The notes: generated from the sequence alone by a model not told the origin. Positions 30,224-40,179 are shown, counted from the first letter of the stretch. The stretch is 64,000 nt of DNA from Clostridiaceae bacterium (GCA_021200535.1 JAJQGL010000112.1:20561-84560); one strand, 5' to 3'. Made by a program: numbers and translations.

Positions 30224-31282
30224 TTATTTTGTTTTTTTTTTGCCCTGGTATTTCTGCAGCGACAGTCCAATAATCTGCTCGCACAATTCTCCGTATCCAA
30301 GCCCAATCTTTGCTGCCTCCTGCGGCAAAAGGCTGGTCGGCGTCATCCCCGGCAATGTGTTCGCTTCCAGACAATACATCTGATCATTTTCATCCAGCAA
30401 AAAATCAACTCTGGCATACGTCTCCAGCTTCAGCTCACTGTATACGTCCACCGCATACGCCTGCATCTTTTCGGAAAGCTCCTTAGGAAGCTCTGCCGGA
30501 CACACATCCACAGCCATACCGGGCTGGTATTTTGTCTCATAGTCATAAAATCCTTCTTTTGGAATAATCTCAATAACCGGGAGACTTTTTCCATCGATCA
30601 CGCCCACAGAAAATTCCCTGCCTTTGATACACGTCTCAACCAAAAGCTCTTCTTCATAACGAAAGCCCAGCGCAAGCGCCTTTTTATATTCCTCTTCATT
30701 TTCCGCAATGCTGACTCCAACACTTGAACCGCCGCAGCACGGCTTGACAACGCAAGGATAGCCCACCTGGCTTGGCTGGTCTGCCTGCTCTTGCGTCACA
30801 CAAAGGCCTTTCGGCGTCGGAATACCTGCATTTAAAAAAATCTTTTTTGCCAGCCCCTTATCCATTGCAAGGGCACTTCCCAGATATCCGGAACCGGTAT
30901 AACGGATGCCCAGCATATCAAATGCAGCCTGCAGTTTTCCATTTTCACCCTCGGCGCCGTGCAAGCCCATATAAACAATATCTGCATGCCTGCAGATTTC
31001 AATAACATTCGGCCCGAAAAAACAGGAAGTGTCTCCCTGACGGAGTGCTTTTACTTTTTCCAGATCGGAATCCACTGACTGAATCGCCGTATCGCCTTCT
31101 AATAAAGACTGCTTTGTCTCAAATAACGTGTCAAAATCGATTTCTCCCGTATAGCCTAAAAACACATCCAACAGAACTGCACGGTGCCCCTTTTCCCGCA
31201 ACGCCCCACAAATGCCGGCTGCCGACACAAGGGAAACATCTCTCTCCGTACTCAGTCCACCTGCTAATACTACAATGTTCAT
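30224..31282 (-). CDS. ddl: D-alanine--D-alanine ligase
   Basis: MNIVVLAGGLSTERDVSLVSA; GLHGAEGENGKLQAAFDMLGIRYTGSG; CLEANTLPGMTPTSL. Confidence 0.96.
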   Translation of the reverse strand: MNIVVLAGGLSTERDVSLVSAAGICGALREKGHRAVLLDVFLGYTGEIDFDTLFETKQSLLEGDTAIQSVDSDLEKVKALRQGDTSCFFGPNVIEICRHADIVYMGLHGAEGENGKLQAAFDMLGIRYTGSGYLGSALAMDKGLAKKIFLNAGIPTPKGLCVTQEQADQPSQVGYPCVVKPCCGGSSVGVSIAENEEEYKKALALGFRYEEELLVETCIKGREFSVGVIDGKSLPVIEIIPKEGFYDYETKYQPGMAVDVCPAELPKELSEKMQAYAVDVYSELKLETYARVDFLLDENDQMYCLEANTLPGMTPTSLLPQEAAKIGLGYGELCEQIIGLSLQKYQGKKKTK

Positions 31283-31309
31283 AGAATCCCCCATTTCAAA
31301 TTTTGATAA

Positions 31310-33043
31310 TTATCTGACAGGCCGCGCCACTAAAACCACGCTTCCTGAATAATAATAATTCACTACTACTTTATTCCGGCTGCTGCTGGCAGACACTACC
31401 TGCCCTTCCCCGACATACATGTCTACATGGTCAATGTTCAGATATCTGCCGTTGCTGCCAGAATACGAATAAAACAAAAGATCTCCCGGAACAAGCTTTG
31501 TATAAGAGACTCCCTTTCTGGCAATCACCTTATGGTTGCTGGCACACCATTTGCCGATATCTGCGGCCGTAGGCGCCCATCCGGTCTTGCTTCCGAAATA
31601 CACTCCAAACTGGCGGTACACTCTTGTCACCAGAGAGCTGCAGTCATAGTAACCTTTCTGCATTCTCTTTACCTGGCTGTATTGCGTTTTTTGCTTTGAT
31701 ATCGCAATTTCTTTTCTGGAAGCCTGATATGCTTTCTTTGCTGCAATCTGCACGCATACCGTGATGTTCTTTCCATCTGCTTTTACCTTTACTCTTGTTA
31801 CCCCGATCTTTTTTGCTTTTATTTTACCGTTCTTTGTCACAGTTGCTACTTTTTTGTTGGCAGAGGTAAAACTGACTGTACTATATTTTTTATTGATGCC
31901 AGAAAGCTTCATGGTCTTTGACATTCCCTTATACATTGGTATTGTTACACTGCTGTATTGCGGATTTGTCACAATCACCTTAAGCTTTAGGCTTCTGCCA
32001 TCAATGACCAGCGTCAGCGAAGCTGTTCCCTGTGCACTTCCCTGTATCTTATTCTTACTGGTAATATATGCATAGGAACTGCTTTCAGAAAGCTCGCAGG
32101 TACTAATACTGCTCATCCCGCTCACCGGCAGAGCCTGTTTGCCTCCGACTGCCACAACGACATAACTTTTCGTCAACTGCGGATCCGTTACCTTAAACTT
32201 TGCAGAAATAGTAAGCTGCTCTCCATTTTTCGCCGTTATCAGAGCATAAACCGTCGTCGTTCCCACTGCCTTTGCAGAAATGGCACTCTGGGATGCTGTC
32301 ACAGCAACCGCTTCATTTTCTATGGAATACACAACTGCCGTGTCTCCGTCAATCGCCTTGTAATTGGATATCTCCGGCGAATAGGCATCTGTTCCCACCG
32401 CACGCGCTATCTTCGCCTGTGAAAATTCCGGCTTGATCACCGTAATTTCAGCCACCAGAATATCCCCAGCAGTTCCCTGCACGTAGACGGAAGCGCTCTG
32501 AAAACCCTGAACCAGCACGCTGAACCCGTCATCTGCCAGGGCAATGCTGTTCTGGGAATAAACATAGGTATACTCAGACGGATCGTATACGTCAAATGTA
32601 CTCAGATACAGCTGCGCACCATAGGAGGCTGTCAATGTCTCCGGCTCATATACCGTTACCGAAAAGGATTCCGTAGTTGTCTGAAGATCACTGCTTCGCT
32701 TATATTCAATCGTAATGACCGCGCTTCCCTCTCTTACTGCCGTCACCTTTCCTGTGGTATCTAACGTAATACACTCCGAATCCTCACTGCTTTCAGAAAT
32801 ATTGTACTGTATTTCCGTCACATCCTGCGTTGTGAGATAATCCGAAAGCAAAAAAGAATCTCCGACAAAAAAGCTGTGCTTCGTACTGGTCAAAAGTGTC
32901 TCGTCTGCATTCGCCACCTGATAGATTGCTGCTATTGGCAAAAGAAGCAAAAAGAATAACCACGCATATCGCCTGCATACTGCCAATCCAGTCTTTTCAC
33001 CCGTTCTTACGCTATGTTTCCGCTGCTTCCTCTTAATGTTCAT
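31310..33043 (-). CDS. secreted Ig-like (BIG_2-type) repeat protein with C-terminal NlpC/P60 domain
   Basis: N-terminal hydrophobic segment; Ig-like motifs (ITLDTTGKVTAVREGSAVITIEY; VATVTKNGKIKAKKIGVTRVKVKADGK); C-term YYDCSSLVTRVYRQFGV...GDLLFYSYSG...IDHVDMYVGEGQVVSASSS. Confidence 0.9.
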   Translation of the reverse strand: MNIKRKQRKHSVRTGEKTGLAVCRRYAWLFFLLLLPIAAIYQVANADETLLTSTKHSFFVGDSFLLSDYLTTQDVTEIQYNISESSEDSECITLDTTGKVTAVREGSAVITIEYKRSSDLQTTTESFSVTVYEPETLTASYGAQLYLSTFDVYDPSEYTYVYSQNSIALADDGFSVLVQGFQSASVYVQGTAGDILVAEITVIKPEFSQAKIARAVGTDAYSPEISNYKAIDGDTAVVYSIENEAVAVTASQSAISAKAVGTTTVYALITAKNGEQLTISAKFKVTDPQLTKSYVVVAVGGKQALPVSGMSSISTCELSESSSYAYITSKNKIQGSAQGTASLTLVIDGRSLKLKVIVTNPQYSSVTIPMYKGMSKTMKLSGINKKYSTVSFTSANKKVATVTKNGKIKAKKIGVTRVKVKADGKNITVCVQIAAKKAYQASRKEIAISKQKTQYSQVKRMQKGYYDCSSLVTRVYRQFGVYFGSKTGWAPTAADIGKWCASNHKVIARKGVSYTKLVPGDLLFYSYSGSNGRYLNIDHVDMYVGEGQVVSASSSRNKVVVNYYYSGSVVLVARPVR

Positions 33044-33653
33044 TTTTACCTCCTTTTTCTTCTTCAAACGAGTCAAGCATCATCTGAATGTAGTCCCAAA
33101 CCTCTTTGGTACCGCTGCCCGTCCGGGAAGAAAAGGGAATCACCGGAGTCCCTTCTACCACCTCAAGAGCCTCCCTGATTTCTTTCAGCCTCGCTGATTT
33201 CTGGGAACGTTTGATCTTGTCCTCTTTGGTTGCTATCACAATAGGCTGGAATCCATAATAAATACACCAGTCATACATCTGCTTATCATTTTTATTGGGC
33301 TTATGGCGTATATCTACCAGTAAAAAAATAATGCGCAGCACCCGGGAGCCCTCCAGATACCGGTCAATCATTTTGCCCCATTTTTCCACCGTTTCTGCGG
33401 AAGCCTTTGCATAGCCGTATCCAGGCAAATCCACAAAATAAAGGGTATTATTGATATTATAAAAATTAATCGTCTGCGTTTTTCCCGGCTGCTGGGAGGT
33501 TCTGGCATATGCTTTCCGGTTGATCAGCGTGTTGATCAGAGAAGATTTTCCAACATTGGAACGCCCGGCAAACGCTGCTTCCATCCTCTGGTTTTTTGGA
33601 AGCCTGCTGGTAATCCCGCACACCGTTTCCAGCTTTACACTTCGTATTTTCAT
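33033..33653 (-). CDS. engB: ribosome biogenesis GTPase EngB/YsxC
   Basis: EAAFAGRSNVGKSSLINTLINRK; FVDLPGYGYAKAS; IATKEDKIKRSQ. Confidence 0.96.
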   Translation of the reverse strand: MKIRSVKLETVCGITSRLPKNQRMEAAFAGRSNVGKSSLINTLINRKAYARTSQQPGKTQTINFYNINNTLYFVDLPGYGYAKASAETVEKWGKMIDRYLEGSRVLRIIFLLVDIRHKPNKNDKQMYDWCIYYGFQPIVIATKEDKIKRSQKSARLKEIREALEVVEGTPVIPFSSRTGSGTKEVWDYIQMMLDSFEEEKGGKNEH

Positions 33654-33714
33654 ATGTTACCTCTCTTCCCATTGTCCGTCTGTCCGCACAGTACATCTTC
33701 TTCTATATCAAACA

Positions 33715-33774
33715 AGGGTGCCCAAATTCCCCTGGGCAGATAACCTGTTCGTATCAACCCCCGGAAAGCACCCT
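33715..33774 (-). other. candidate structured RNA element between clpX and engB
   Basis: Outer stem AGGGT(GC)/(GC)ACCCT, inner hairpin GCCCA-GGGGAATT-TGGGC, loop potentially pairing with upstream TTTCC. Confidence 0.45.
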
Positions 33775-33789
33775 CGTTTTCTGAACTGT

Positions 33790-35091
33790 CTATGCAATTT
33801 CTCCTTCTGTCTTTTCCGGCACGGACTTCCGCTCCGGCAGCATTCTGACTTCATTGTTCTGCAAAATCAGCTTCGGCTGCTCATTGCCGACCACAGATTC
33901 CTTTGTAATTACGCACTCTCTAACCTCCTCATCGGAAGGCACTTCAAACATGGCATCCATCATGACCGATTCCATAATGGCGCGAAGGCCTCTGGCGCCT
34001 GTCTTTCTTTCGAAAGAACGCTTCGCAACTGCCTTAATCGCCTCATCCTCAAAGGTGAGCTTGACATTGTCCATCTCAAACAGCCTCATATATTGCTTTG
34101 TTATTGCATTTTTCGGCTCCACCAAAATCCGCGTCAATGCCTCTTCATCCAAAAGATCCAGCGCAACCGTAACCGGAACACGCCCGATCAGCTCCGGAAT
34201 CAGGCCAAATTTAACCAGATCCTCCGGAAGCACCTGTTTGAAAAGCTCTCCAATATTATCTTCCGTTGTCTCAGAAAGCTCGGTATTAAAGCCGATGACC
34301 TTCTTGCCAATCCGCGAACCAATAATGGAATCCAGTCCGTCAAACGCACCGCCGCAGATAAAAAGGATATTTGTAGTATCGATCTGAAAAAATTCCTGAT
34401 GCGGATGCTTGCGTCCTCCCTGCAGCGGCACACTTGCCACCGTGCCTTCCAAAATCTTAAGAAGCGCCTGCTGTACTCCTTCGCCTGACACATCACGGGT
34501 AATAGATACATTCTCACCCTTTCTTGTGATTTTATCTATTTCATCAATATAGATTATGCCATGTTCTGCACGTTCAATATCATAATCGGCCGCCTGAATA
34601 ATCTTTAACAGAATATTTTCAACGTCCTCACCAACATAGCCCGCTTCCGTCAATGCGGTCGCATCTGCAATCGCAAAAGGAACGTTTAAAATCTTTGCCA
34701 GCGTCTGCGCCAAAAAAGTTTTGCCGGATCCGGTTGGCCCCAGCATCAGAATATTGCTTTTCTGCAGTTCAACATCCATACTCTTTTGGGACAGCACACG
34801 TTTGTAATGATTATAAACGGCCACAGACAAAACCTTTTTTGCCGCCTCCTGTCCGATCACGTAATCGTCCAGAAACTCCATAATCTCCCTTGGCTTTAAC
34901 AGGTTAATCTCTGTCTCTTCATGATACGCCCTGCCTCTGTCCGCAAGATCCTCCTCAATAATCTCCGTACAAAGTTCAACACACTGGTCACATATATATA
35001 CATCAGGCCCGGCAATCATTTTGTGAACCTGCTTTTGTGTCCTGCCGCAAAAAGAACATCTTGCACTGTCGTCTTCTCTTTTTCCTGCCAT
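33790..35091 (-). CDS. clpX: ATP-dependent Clp protease ATP-binding subunit ClpX
   Basis: [31 protein letters not shown] zinc finger; [50 protein letters not shown]. Confidence 0.98.
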   Translation of the reverse strand: MAGKREDDSARCSFCGRTQKQVHKMIAGPDVYICDQCVELCTEIIEEDLADRGRAYHEETEINLLKPREIMEFLDDYVIGQEAAKKVLSVAVYNHYKRVLSQKSMDVELQKSNILMLGPTGSGKTFLAQTLAKILNVPFAIADATALTEAGYVGEDVENILLKIIQAADYDIERAEHGIIYIDEIDKITRKGENVSITRDVSGEGVQQALLKILEGTVASVPLQGGRKHPHQEFFQIDTTNILFICGGAFDGLDSIIGSRIGKKVIGFNTELSETTEDNIGELFKQVLPEDLVKFGLIPELIGRVPVTVALDLLDEEALTRILVEPKNAITKQYMRLFEMDNVKLTFEDEAIKAVAKRSFERKTGARGLRAIMESVMMDAMFEVPSDEEVRECVITKESVVGNEQPKLILQNNEVRMLPERKSVPEKTEGEIA

Positions 35092-35123
35092 TCTATCCCC
35101 CGTTTCTGCAACAATTTGTATTA

Positions 35124-35711
35124 TTATTTCCGGTTGGTCACAATTTCATCAATCAAGCCATAATCCTTTGCTTCCTGCGCTGTCAGATAATTGTCACGCT
35201 CTGTATCCGCTTCGATTACATCTAACGGCTTTCCAGTGTTTTGGGCAAGAATTTCATTTAATTTTTTTCTTGTCTTTAATATTTGCTCTGCCACAATGCG
35301 GATTTCTGTCTCCTGCCCTTTTGCTCCGCCGGACGGCTGATGAATCATGATTTCTGCATTCGGAAGCGCCAGGCGTTTTCCCTTTGCTCCGCCTGCCAGC
35401 AGGAAAGCTCCCATGCTGGCTGCCATGCCCATACAAATGGTAGATACATCACATTTCACATAATTCATTGTGTCATAAATAGCAAAGCCCGCACTGACGG
35501 AACCTCCCGGACTATTGATATATAAATGGATATCCTTATTCGGATCCTGAGACTCCAAAAACAAAAGCTGTGATACAATCAGACTGGCAACATCATCATT
35601 CACCTCATTGGAAAGCATGATAATGCGATCCTGCAACAGTCTGGAATAAATATCATACGAACGCTCTCCATTACTTGTTTTCTCTATTACATATGGAATA
35701 CTATATGCCAT
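35124..35711 (-). CDS. clpP: ATP-dependent Clp protease proteolytic subunit ClpP
   Basis: [53 protein letters not shown]. Confidence 0.98.
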   Translation of the reverse strand: MAYSIPYVIEKTSNGERSYDIYSRLLQDRIIMLSNEVNDDVASLIVSQLLFLESQDPNKDIHLYINSPGGSVSAGFAIYDTMNYVKCDVSTICMGMAASMGAFLLAGGAKGKRLALPNAEIMIHQPSGGAKGQETEIRIVAEQILKTRKKLNEILAQNTGKPLDVIEADTERDNYLTAQEAKDYGLIDEIVTNRK

Positions 35712-35739
35712 GTTTCATGCCCCTTTCCAGTTCTTTTGA

Positions 35740-35759
35740 ACACTGTACTAGTACAGTGT
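35740..35759. promoter_or_regulatory. perfect 20-bp palindrome upstream of clpP, candidate operator
   Basis: ACACTGTACTAGTACAGTGT, self-complementary, 29-48 nt upstream of clpP start. Confidence 0.6.
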
Positions 35760-35779
35760 ATCAGATGTTCCTGTGCAAA

Positions 35780-37066
35780 TTACTTTTCAACAGACGCATT
35801 CACAACAAATTCAACTGCCTTCTGAACAGCAGCATCCATTCCGATTTGCTTTCTCTCTTCCTCGCCGATCATCTCCTGAAGCTTATCTGCTTCCATCTGA
35901 TACATAGACGCCATGCTTTCAATCTCTTTGTTAATCTCTTCCTCGGATGCTTCAATCTGCTCCGCTGCAACAACCGCTTCCAAAACCAGGCGGCTCTGAA
36001 TACGCTTCAATGCCTGCGGCCGAAGATCTTCCACCATCTTCTGCGGTGTCATTCCCGTAAACTGCATATACTGCTCCAGAGAGAGCCCCTGTGACTGCAG
36101 ACGCTGTGCAAATTCCTGTGTTATCTGACGTGTCTGTGCCTCAACCATCGGCTCCGGAATTTCCATTGTCGCATTTTCAATAATCTGATTGACAACCGCT
36201 TCCTCTTTTTCTCTCTTAACAGCCTCTTCCTTGCCTTCTAACAGCTTGTTTCTTGTCTGTTCCCTGTATGCCTCCAATGTATCGCAGTCAGAAACATCCT
36301 GTGCAAAATCATCATCTAACTCCGGCAGCTCTTTGACTTTAATTTCTTTTATTTTAACCTTGAACAGCGCAGGCTTATTCTGAAGCTCTTCCGCCTGATA
36401 CTGATCCGGGAAGGTTACGTTTACTTCTACATCATCACCAATATTCTTTCCGATCAGCTGCTCCTCAAAAGTATCAATAAAGCTGTGAGAACCCAATACC
36501 AGAGAATAGTCCTCTGCATAGCCGCCTTCAAACTGCTCTCCGTCCACATAGCCGTCAAAGTCAATTAGAACGGTATCTCCATCCTGTGCTGCCCTGTCAT
36601 CAACAGTAATCATACGCGCATTTGTCTCCCGAATCCGGTTGATCTCATTGTCTAACTCTTCATCAGAGACCTCAGCAGTCTTTTTCTCTACTTCTATTCC
36701 TTTATATTCTCCAAGTGTAACCTCCGGTTTGATTGCAACCGTTGCGGTAAAAATAAAGCTTTTTCCCTTTTCTGCCTGCTCCACGGCAATATCCGGCTGT
36801 GCCACAATCTCTAAACCGCTCTCTTTGGCAGCATCTTCATATGCATCCGGAATCACAATATTTGCAGCATCCTCATAAAAAATACCTGCGCCATACATTT
36901 TCTCAATCATTGCACGAGGTGCTTTTCCTTTTCGGAAACCAGGCAGGGAAATCTTACCTTTACTCCTCAGATACGCCGTGTTAACCGCATCTTCGAACTT
37001 CTTTGCATCTACCTCAATGGTAAGCTTTGCCATACTTTTTTCCAACTTTTCAACCTGTACACTCAT
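35780..37066 (-). CDS. tig: trigger factor
   Basis: MSVQVEKLEKSMAKLTIEVDAKKFEDAVNTAYLRSKGKISLPGFRKGKAPRAMIEKMYG; FKBP-type middle domain. Confidence 0.96.
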   Translation of the reverse strand: MSVQVEKLEKSMAKLTIEVDAKKFEDAVNTAYLRSKGKISLPGFRKGKAPRAMIEKMYGAGIFYEDAANIVIPDAYEDAAKESGLEIVAQPDIAVEQAEKGKSFIFTATVAIKPEVTLGEYKGIEVEKKTAEVSDEELDNEINRIRETNARMITVDDRAAQDGDTVLIDFDGYVDGEQFEGGYAEDYSLVLGSHSFIDTFEEQLIGKNIGDDVEVNVTFPDQYQAEELQNKPALFKVKIKEIKVKELPELDDDFAQDVSDCDTLEAYREQTRNKLLEGKEEAVKREKEEAVVNQIIENATMEIPEPMVEAQTRQITQEFAQRLQSQGLSLEQYMQFTGMTPQKMVEDLRPQALKRIQSRLVLEAVVAAEQIEASEEEINKEIESMASMYQMEADKLQEMIGEEERKQIGMDAAVQKAVEFVVNASVEK

Positions 37067-37247
37067 TCTATTATTTCCTCCTTAATCTCATGAATCTGAC
37101 GAAACCATCATAAATCACAAATTCATCATGAATCATTATACATATGGGTATCTCCCATAAGTCACCATTTATACAATATAGCATGACCCTCCTACTAAAA
37201 GCAAGGGATTTATCAAAAAAACTTGGCCCCTCTGCACAAAACCATCG

Positions 37248-38594
37248 TCACCCTTCTACAACATGTCCTTTCCGGTGCAATACTGCAGCGACCTGATCCA
37301 CATATCTGGCACACAGCTCCTGTGTATCCGCCTCCACCATCACGCGTATCAGCGGTTCCGTACCACTTTCTCGGAGCAGAATCCTTCCGTCAGCGCCAAG
37401 CGCCTCTTCCACCTTTTTCACCTCTGCAATAACATCTTCATCCTGCCGCGCCGCCGCTTTGTCCGCCACCCTGACATTTTTCAAAAGCTGTGGATAAATC
37501 TTTAATTCCTTGCGCAGCTCAGAAAGCTTTGTTTTCTTTTCAAGCATAACCTCCATCAGCATCAGAGAAGTCAAAACACCATCCCCTGTCGCTGCATATT
37601 TACTGAAAATAATATGCCCGGACTGCTCTCCTCCAAGGGAGTGCCCGTTTTTCATCATGTTTGCATTGACATATTTATCGCCAACCGCAGTCTTTTCATA
37701 GGAAATACCAGCCTTGTCAAACGCCTTGTACAGACCAAGGTTCGACATAACCGTCGTCACAACCGTATTATTGTTCAGCTCCCCCTTTTCTTTCAGGTAG
37801 CAGCCGCACAAATATAAGATGGCATCTCCGTCAATCACCTCTCCGTTGTCATCCACTGCAAGACAGCGGTCTGCGTCACCGTCATAAGCAAAACCCACAT
37901 CCAGATTATATTCCGCAACATGCTTCTGCAGATTTTCAATATGCGTTGAACCACAGTTTTCATTAATATTGGTACCGTCCGGATTCATGCCGATCGCATA
38001 GGTTTTTGCCCCCAGCGCATCAAATACACCCTTTGCCACAGAATAGGAAGAACCGTTCGCACAATCCAGCCCCACCCGGATATTTTTAAAAGAACGCGTC
38101 GCAAGCGACATCAGATAACCGATGTATCTGTGCCTGCCAATCGCATAATCCACGGTACAGCCAATTTTCTCTTTTGTGGCATACGGAATGGTGTCTTCCG
38201 GACTGTCAATATATTCTTCTATTTTTTCTTCGATTTCTGCCTCTAATTTCTGTCCGTTCCCATTGATTACCTTTAGTCCGTTGTCATAATACGGATTGTG
38301 GCTCGCCGATATCATAATGCCGCAGTCAAACTGCTCCGTGCGGACTACATACGAAACACTCGGCGTCGGCGTGACATGGAGCAGATATACATCCGCACCG
38401 CTTGCCGTCAGTCCGGAAGCCAGTGCATCTTCAAACATATAGCTGGAACGCCTGGTATCTTTTCCGATTACAATCCTTGCCTTATGCTCCTTTCCGTAAA
38501 ACCATCCTAAAAACCTGCCTACCTTGTAAGCATGTACTACATTCAGCCCAACATTTGCCTCTCCGCGGAACCCGTCTGTACCAAAATATTTCAA
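37248..38594 (-). CDS. glmM: phosphoglucosamine mutase
   Basis: MKYFGTDGFRGEANV; GIMISASHNPYYDNGLKV; AYDGDADRCLAVD. Confidence 0.96.
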   Translation of the reverse strand: MKYFGTDGFRGEANVGLNVVHAYKVGRFLGWFYGKEHKARIVIGKDTRRSSYMFEDALASGLTASGADVYLLHVTPTPSVSYVVRTEQFDCGIMISASHNPYYDNGLKVINGNGQKLEAEIEEKIEEYIDSPEDTIPYATKEKIGCTVDYAIGRHRYIGYLMSLATRSFKNIRVGLDCANGSSYSVAKGVFDALGAKTYAIGMNPDGTNINENCGSTHIENLQKHVAEYNLDVGFAYDGDADRCLAVDDNGEVIDGDAILYLCGCYLKEKGELNNNTVVTTVMSNLGLYKAFDKAGISYEKTAVGDKYVNANMMKNGHSLGGEQSGHIIFSKYAATGDGVLTSLMLMEVMLEKKTKLSELRKELKIYPQLLKNVRVADKAAARQDEDVIAEVKKVEEALGADGRILLRESGTEPLIRVMVEADTQELCARYVDQVAAVLHRKGHVVEG

Positions 38595-38713
38595 AATCTT
38601 TTCCTCCCAACTGCTAAACAGCTAATATCATTCAACAAATGTTAATTCTAGCATAACAAACCACTGAAATCAACCATTCCCGCACCGTCCGGAACGACTT
38701 CCGCCCGAAAAAA

Positions 38714-38769
38714 TGTCATTTTTAAAATGGCACTAATAAGATTTTGCCCCCTTTAAAATGGTACATTTT
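38714..38769 (+). promoter_or_regulatory. two inverted-repeat sites sharing half-site AAAATG upstream of XRE gene
   Basis: TGTCATTTT-T-AAAATGGCA (38714-38732) and AAAATG-GTA-CATTTT (38755-38769). Confidence 0.5.
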
Positions 38770-38822
38770 TCTGCAAAACTTGATACACTCTTAACAAAAC
38801 ATACAAATGAAGGAGTTTAAAA

Positions 38823-39188
38823 ATGGATTATCAAAATACTTTTTCGTGCAAAGATTTTGGGCTGCGCCTGGCAAAGCTGCGTCAAAGCAGAGGCGTCAGC
38901 GCCAGACAGATGAGCTTAGATATCGGACAAAACAAAAACTATATCAATGCCATCGAAACCGGAAAAAATTATCCGAATATGGAAAAATTTTTTGATATCT
39001 GCCGCTATCTGCGAATTTCCCCAAAAGACTTTTTTCAAAATACCGATCCGGAAATTCCTCTTCACCAGGAATTTAATGAATTGCTCAATCACCTTTCCCC
39101 GAAAAAATGCCAGCATTTGTATCTGATTGCCTGCGATATGAACGAAAACAGCATGGAAAATGATATCCGTCAATATTCGCCAAAATGA
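38823..39188 (+). CDS. XRE-family helix-turn-helix regulator
   Basis: FGLRLAKLRQSRGVSARQMSLDIGQNKNYINAIETGKNYPNMEKFFDICRYLRISPKDFF HTH_3-like. Confidence 0.9.
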   Translation: MDYQNTFSCKDFGLRLAKLRQSRGVSARQMSLDIGQNKNYINAIETGKNYPNMEKFFDICRYLRISPKDFFQNTDPEIPLHQEFNELLNHLSPKKCQHLYLIACDMNENSMENDIRQYSPK

Positions 39189-39985
39189 CACGTCTCCTGC
39201 CTTCTTGAAAGCGTTGCAAAACAATATCCTTCCTGCTTTATCTCTTCTATAATTTCAGGCAGTGCCTGCAATGTTGCATCACAGGTTGCAGAATCATGCA
39301 GCAAAATCACCGGATTATCATATTTTTTAAAGTCCTTCCGCACATTTGCAGCAATCGTTTCCGGTGTAGGACATCCCACCGAATCTTCCCCGCTGACATT
39401 CCAGTCTGCATATTCCATCCCCTCTTTTTTCATCGCTTCAATCACGCCGTCCCGAAAGCCCTGTACGTAAGCATTGGCGCTCCCCCAGGGAAACCGGAAG
39501 AGCTGCGGCGTAATCTGGCACTTTTCCTGAATGCAGTCCCTTGTTTTTAATAAATCATCAATATAACTTTCCTGCGATGCATAAATTACACTGGCATTGT
39601 GGCTGTATGTGTGGACGCCAATCTCATGCCCCTCCTCCTTTGCCTGCTTTACAACCGGAATCAGATCCCCATCAATCTGCTGGCCAATTAAAAAAAATGT
39701 TGCTGTTACCTGCTCTTTTCTTAATACTGCAAGATACTCCTGTGTCAGCTTACTCGGCCCATCATCAAAGGTCAGATACGCTACTTTGTCCCCGTCCGTA
39801 TTGACCGATGTCTGGTCCTCCGCCTGCCCTTTTTCACCGGAAACTGTTTCCTCCTGATTCCACACAGAGGTTACATCCTTCTGCATCCAAAGCATCCCCT
39901 GTACAAACAGGAACATGAAAAAAAGACAGAAAATAGAAACAGATTTTCTTATTATTTTTCTTCTTATATTATGGTTCGGTTTCAT
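39170..39985 (-). CDS. polysaccharide deacetylase (NodB homology)
   Basis: VAYLTFDDGPSKLTQEYLAVL; EIGVHTYSHN; RFPWGSANAY; ILLHDS. Confidence 0.94.
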   Translation of the reverse strand: MKPNHNIRRKIIRKSVSIFCLFFMFLFVQGMLWMQKDVTSVWNQEETVSGEKGQAEDQTSVNTDGDKVAYLTFDDGPSKLTQEYLAVLRKEQVTATFFLIGQQIDGDLIPVVKQAKEEGHEIGVHTYSHNASVIYASQESYIDDLLKTRDCIQEKCQITPQLFRFPWGSANAYVQGFRDGVIEAMKKEGMEYADWNVSGEDSVGCPTPETIAANVRKDFKKYDNPVILLHDSATCDATLQALPEIIEEIKQEGYCFATLSRRQETCHFGEY

Positions 39986-40179
39986 TGTGCAGCCTGCCCC
40001 CTGCCTGTGCTGATCCTTTTGCAATAACATAATCTATATCTATGAATCTGCACGCTTAATTATTCTGCTGTTTTGTCACTTTTTGAACGCTGTACCAGAT
40101 TAAGACTGCCTGCGGGTTCCTTTTGCAAAGTGCAGAATATCCGTATGCGGATTCCTTCGTTTCAGACCACAGCTGACGC

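Noticed and set aside
28743-30374. N-terminal extension of the murF ORF to 30374
   Set aside because: Extension overlaps ddl and lacks MurF homology; MTLEKILQATGG is the likely N-terminus.
33520-34488. 322-aa plus-strand ORF
   Set aside because: Antisense to clpX/engB; clear homology of the minus-strand genes explains the open frame.
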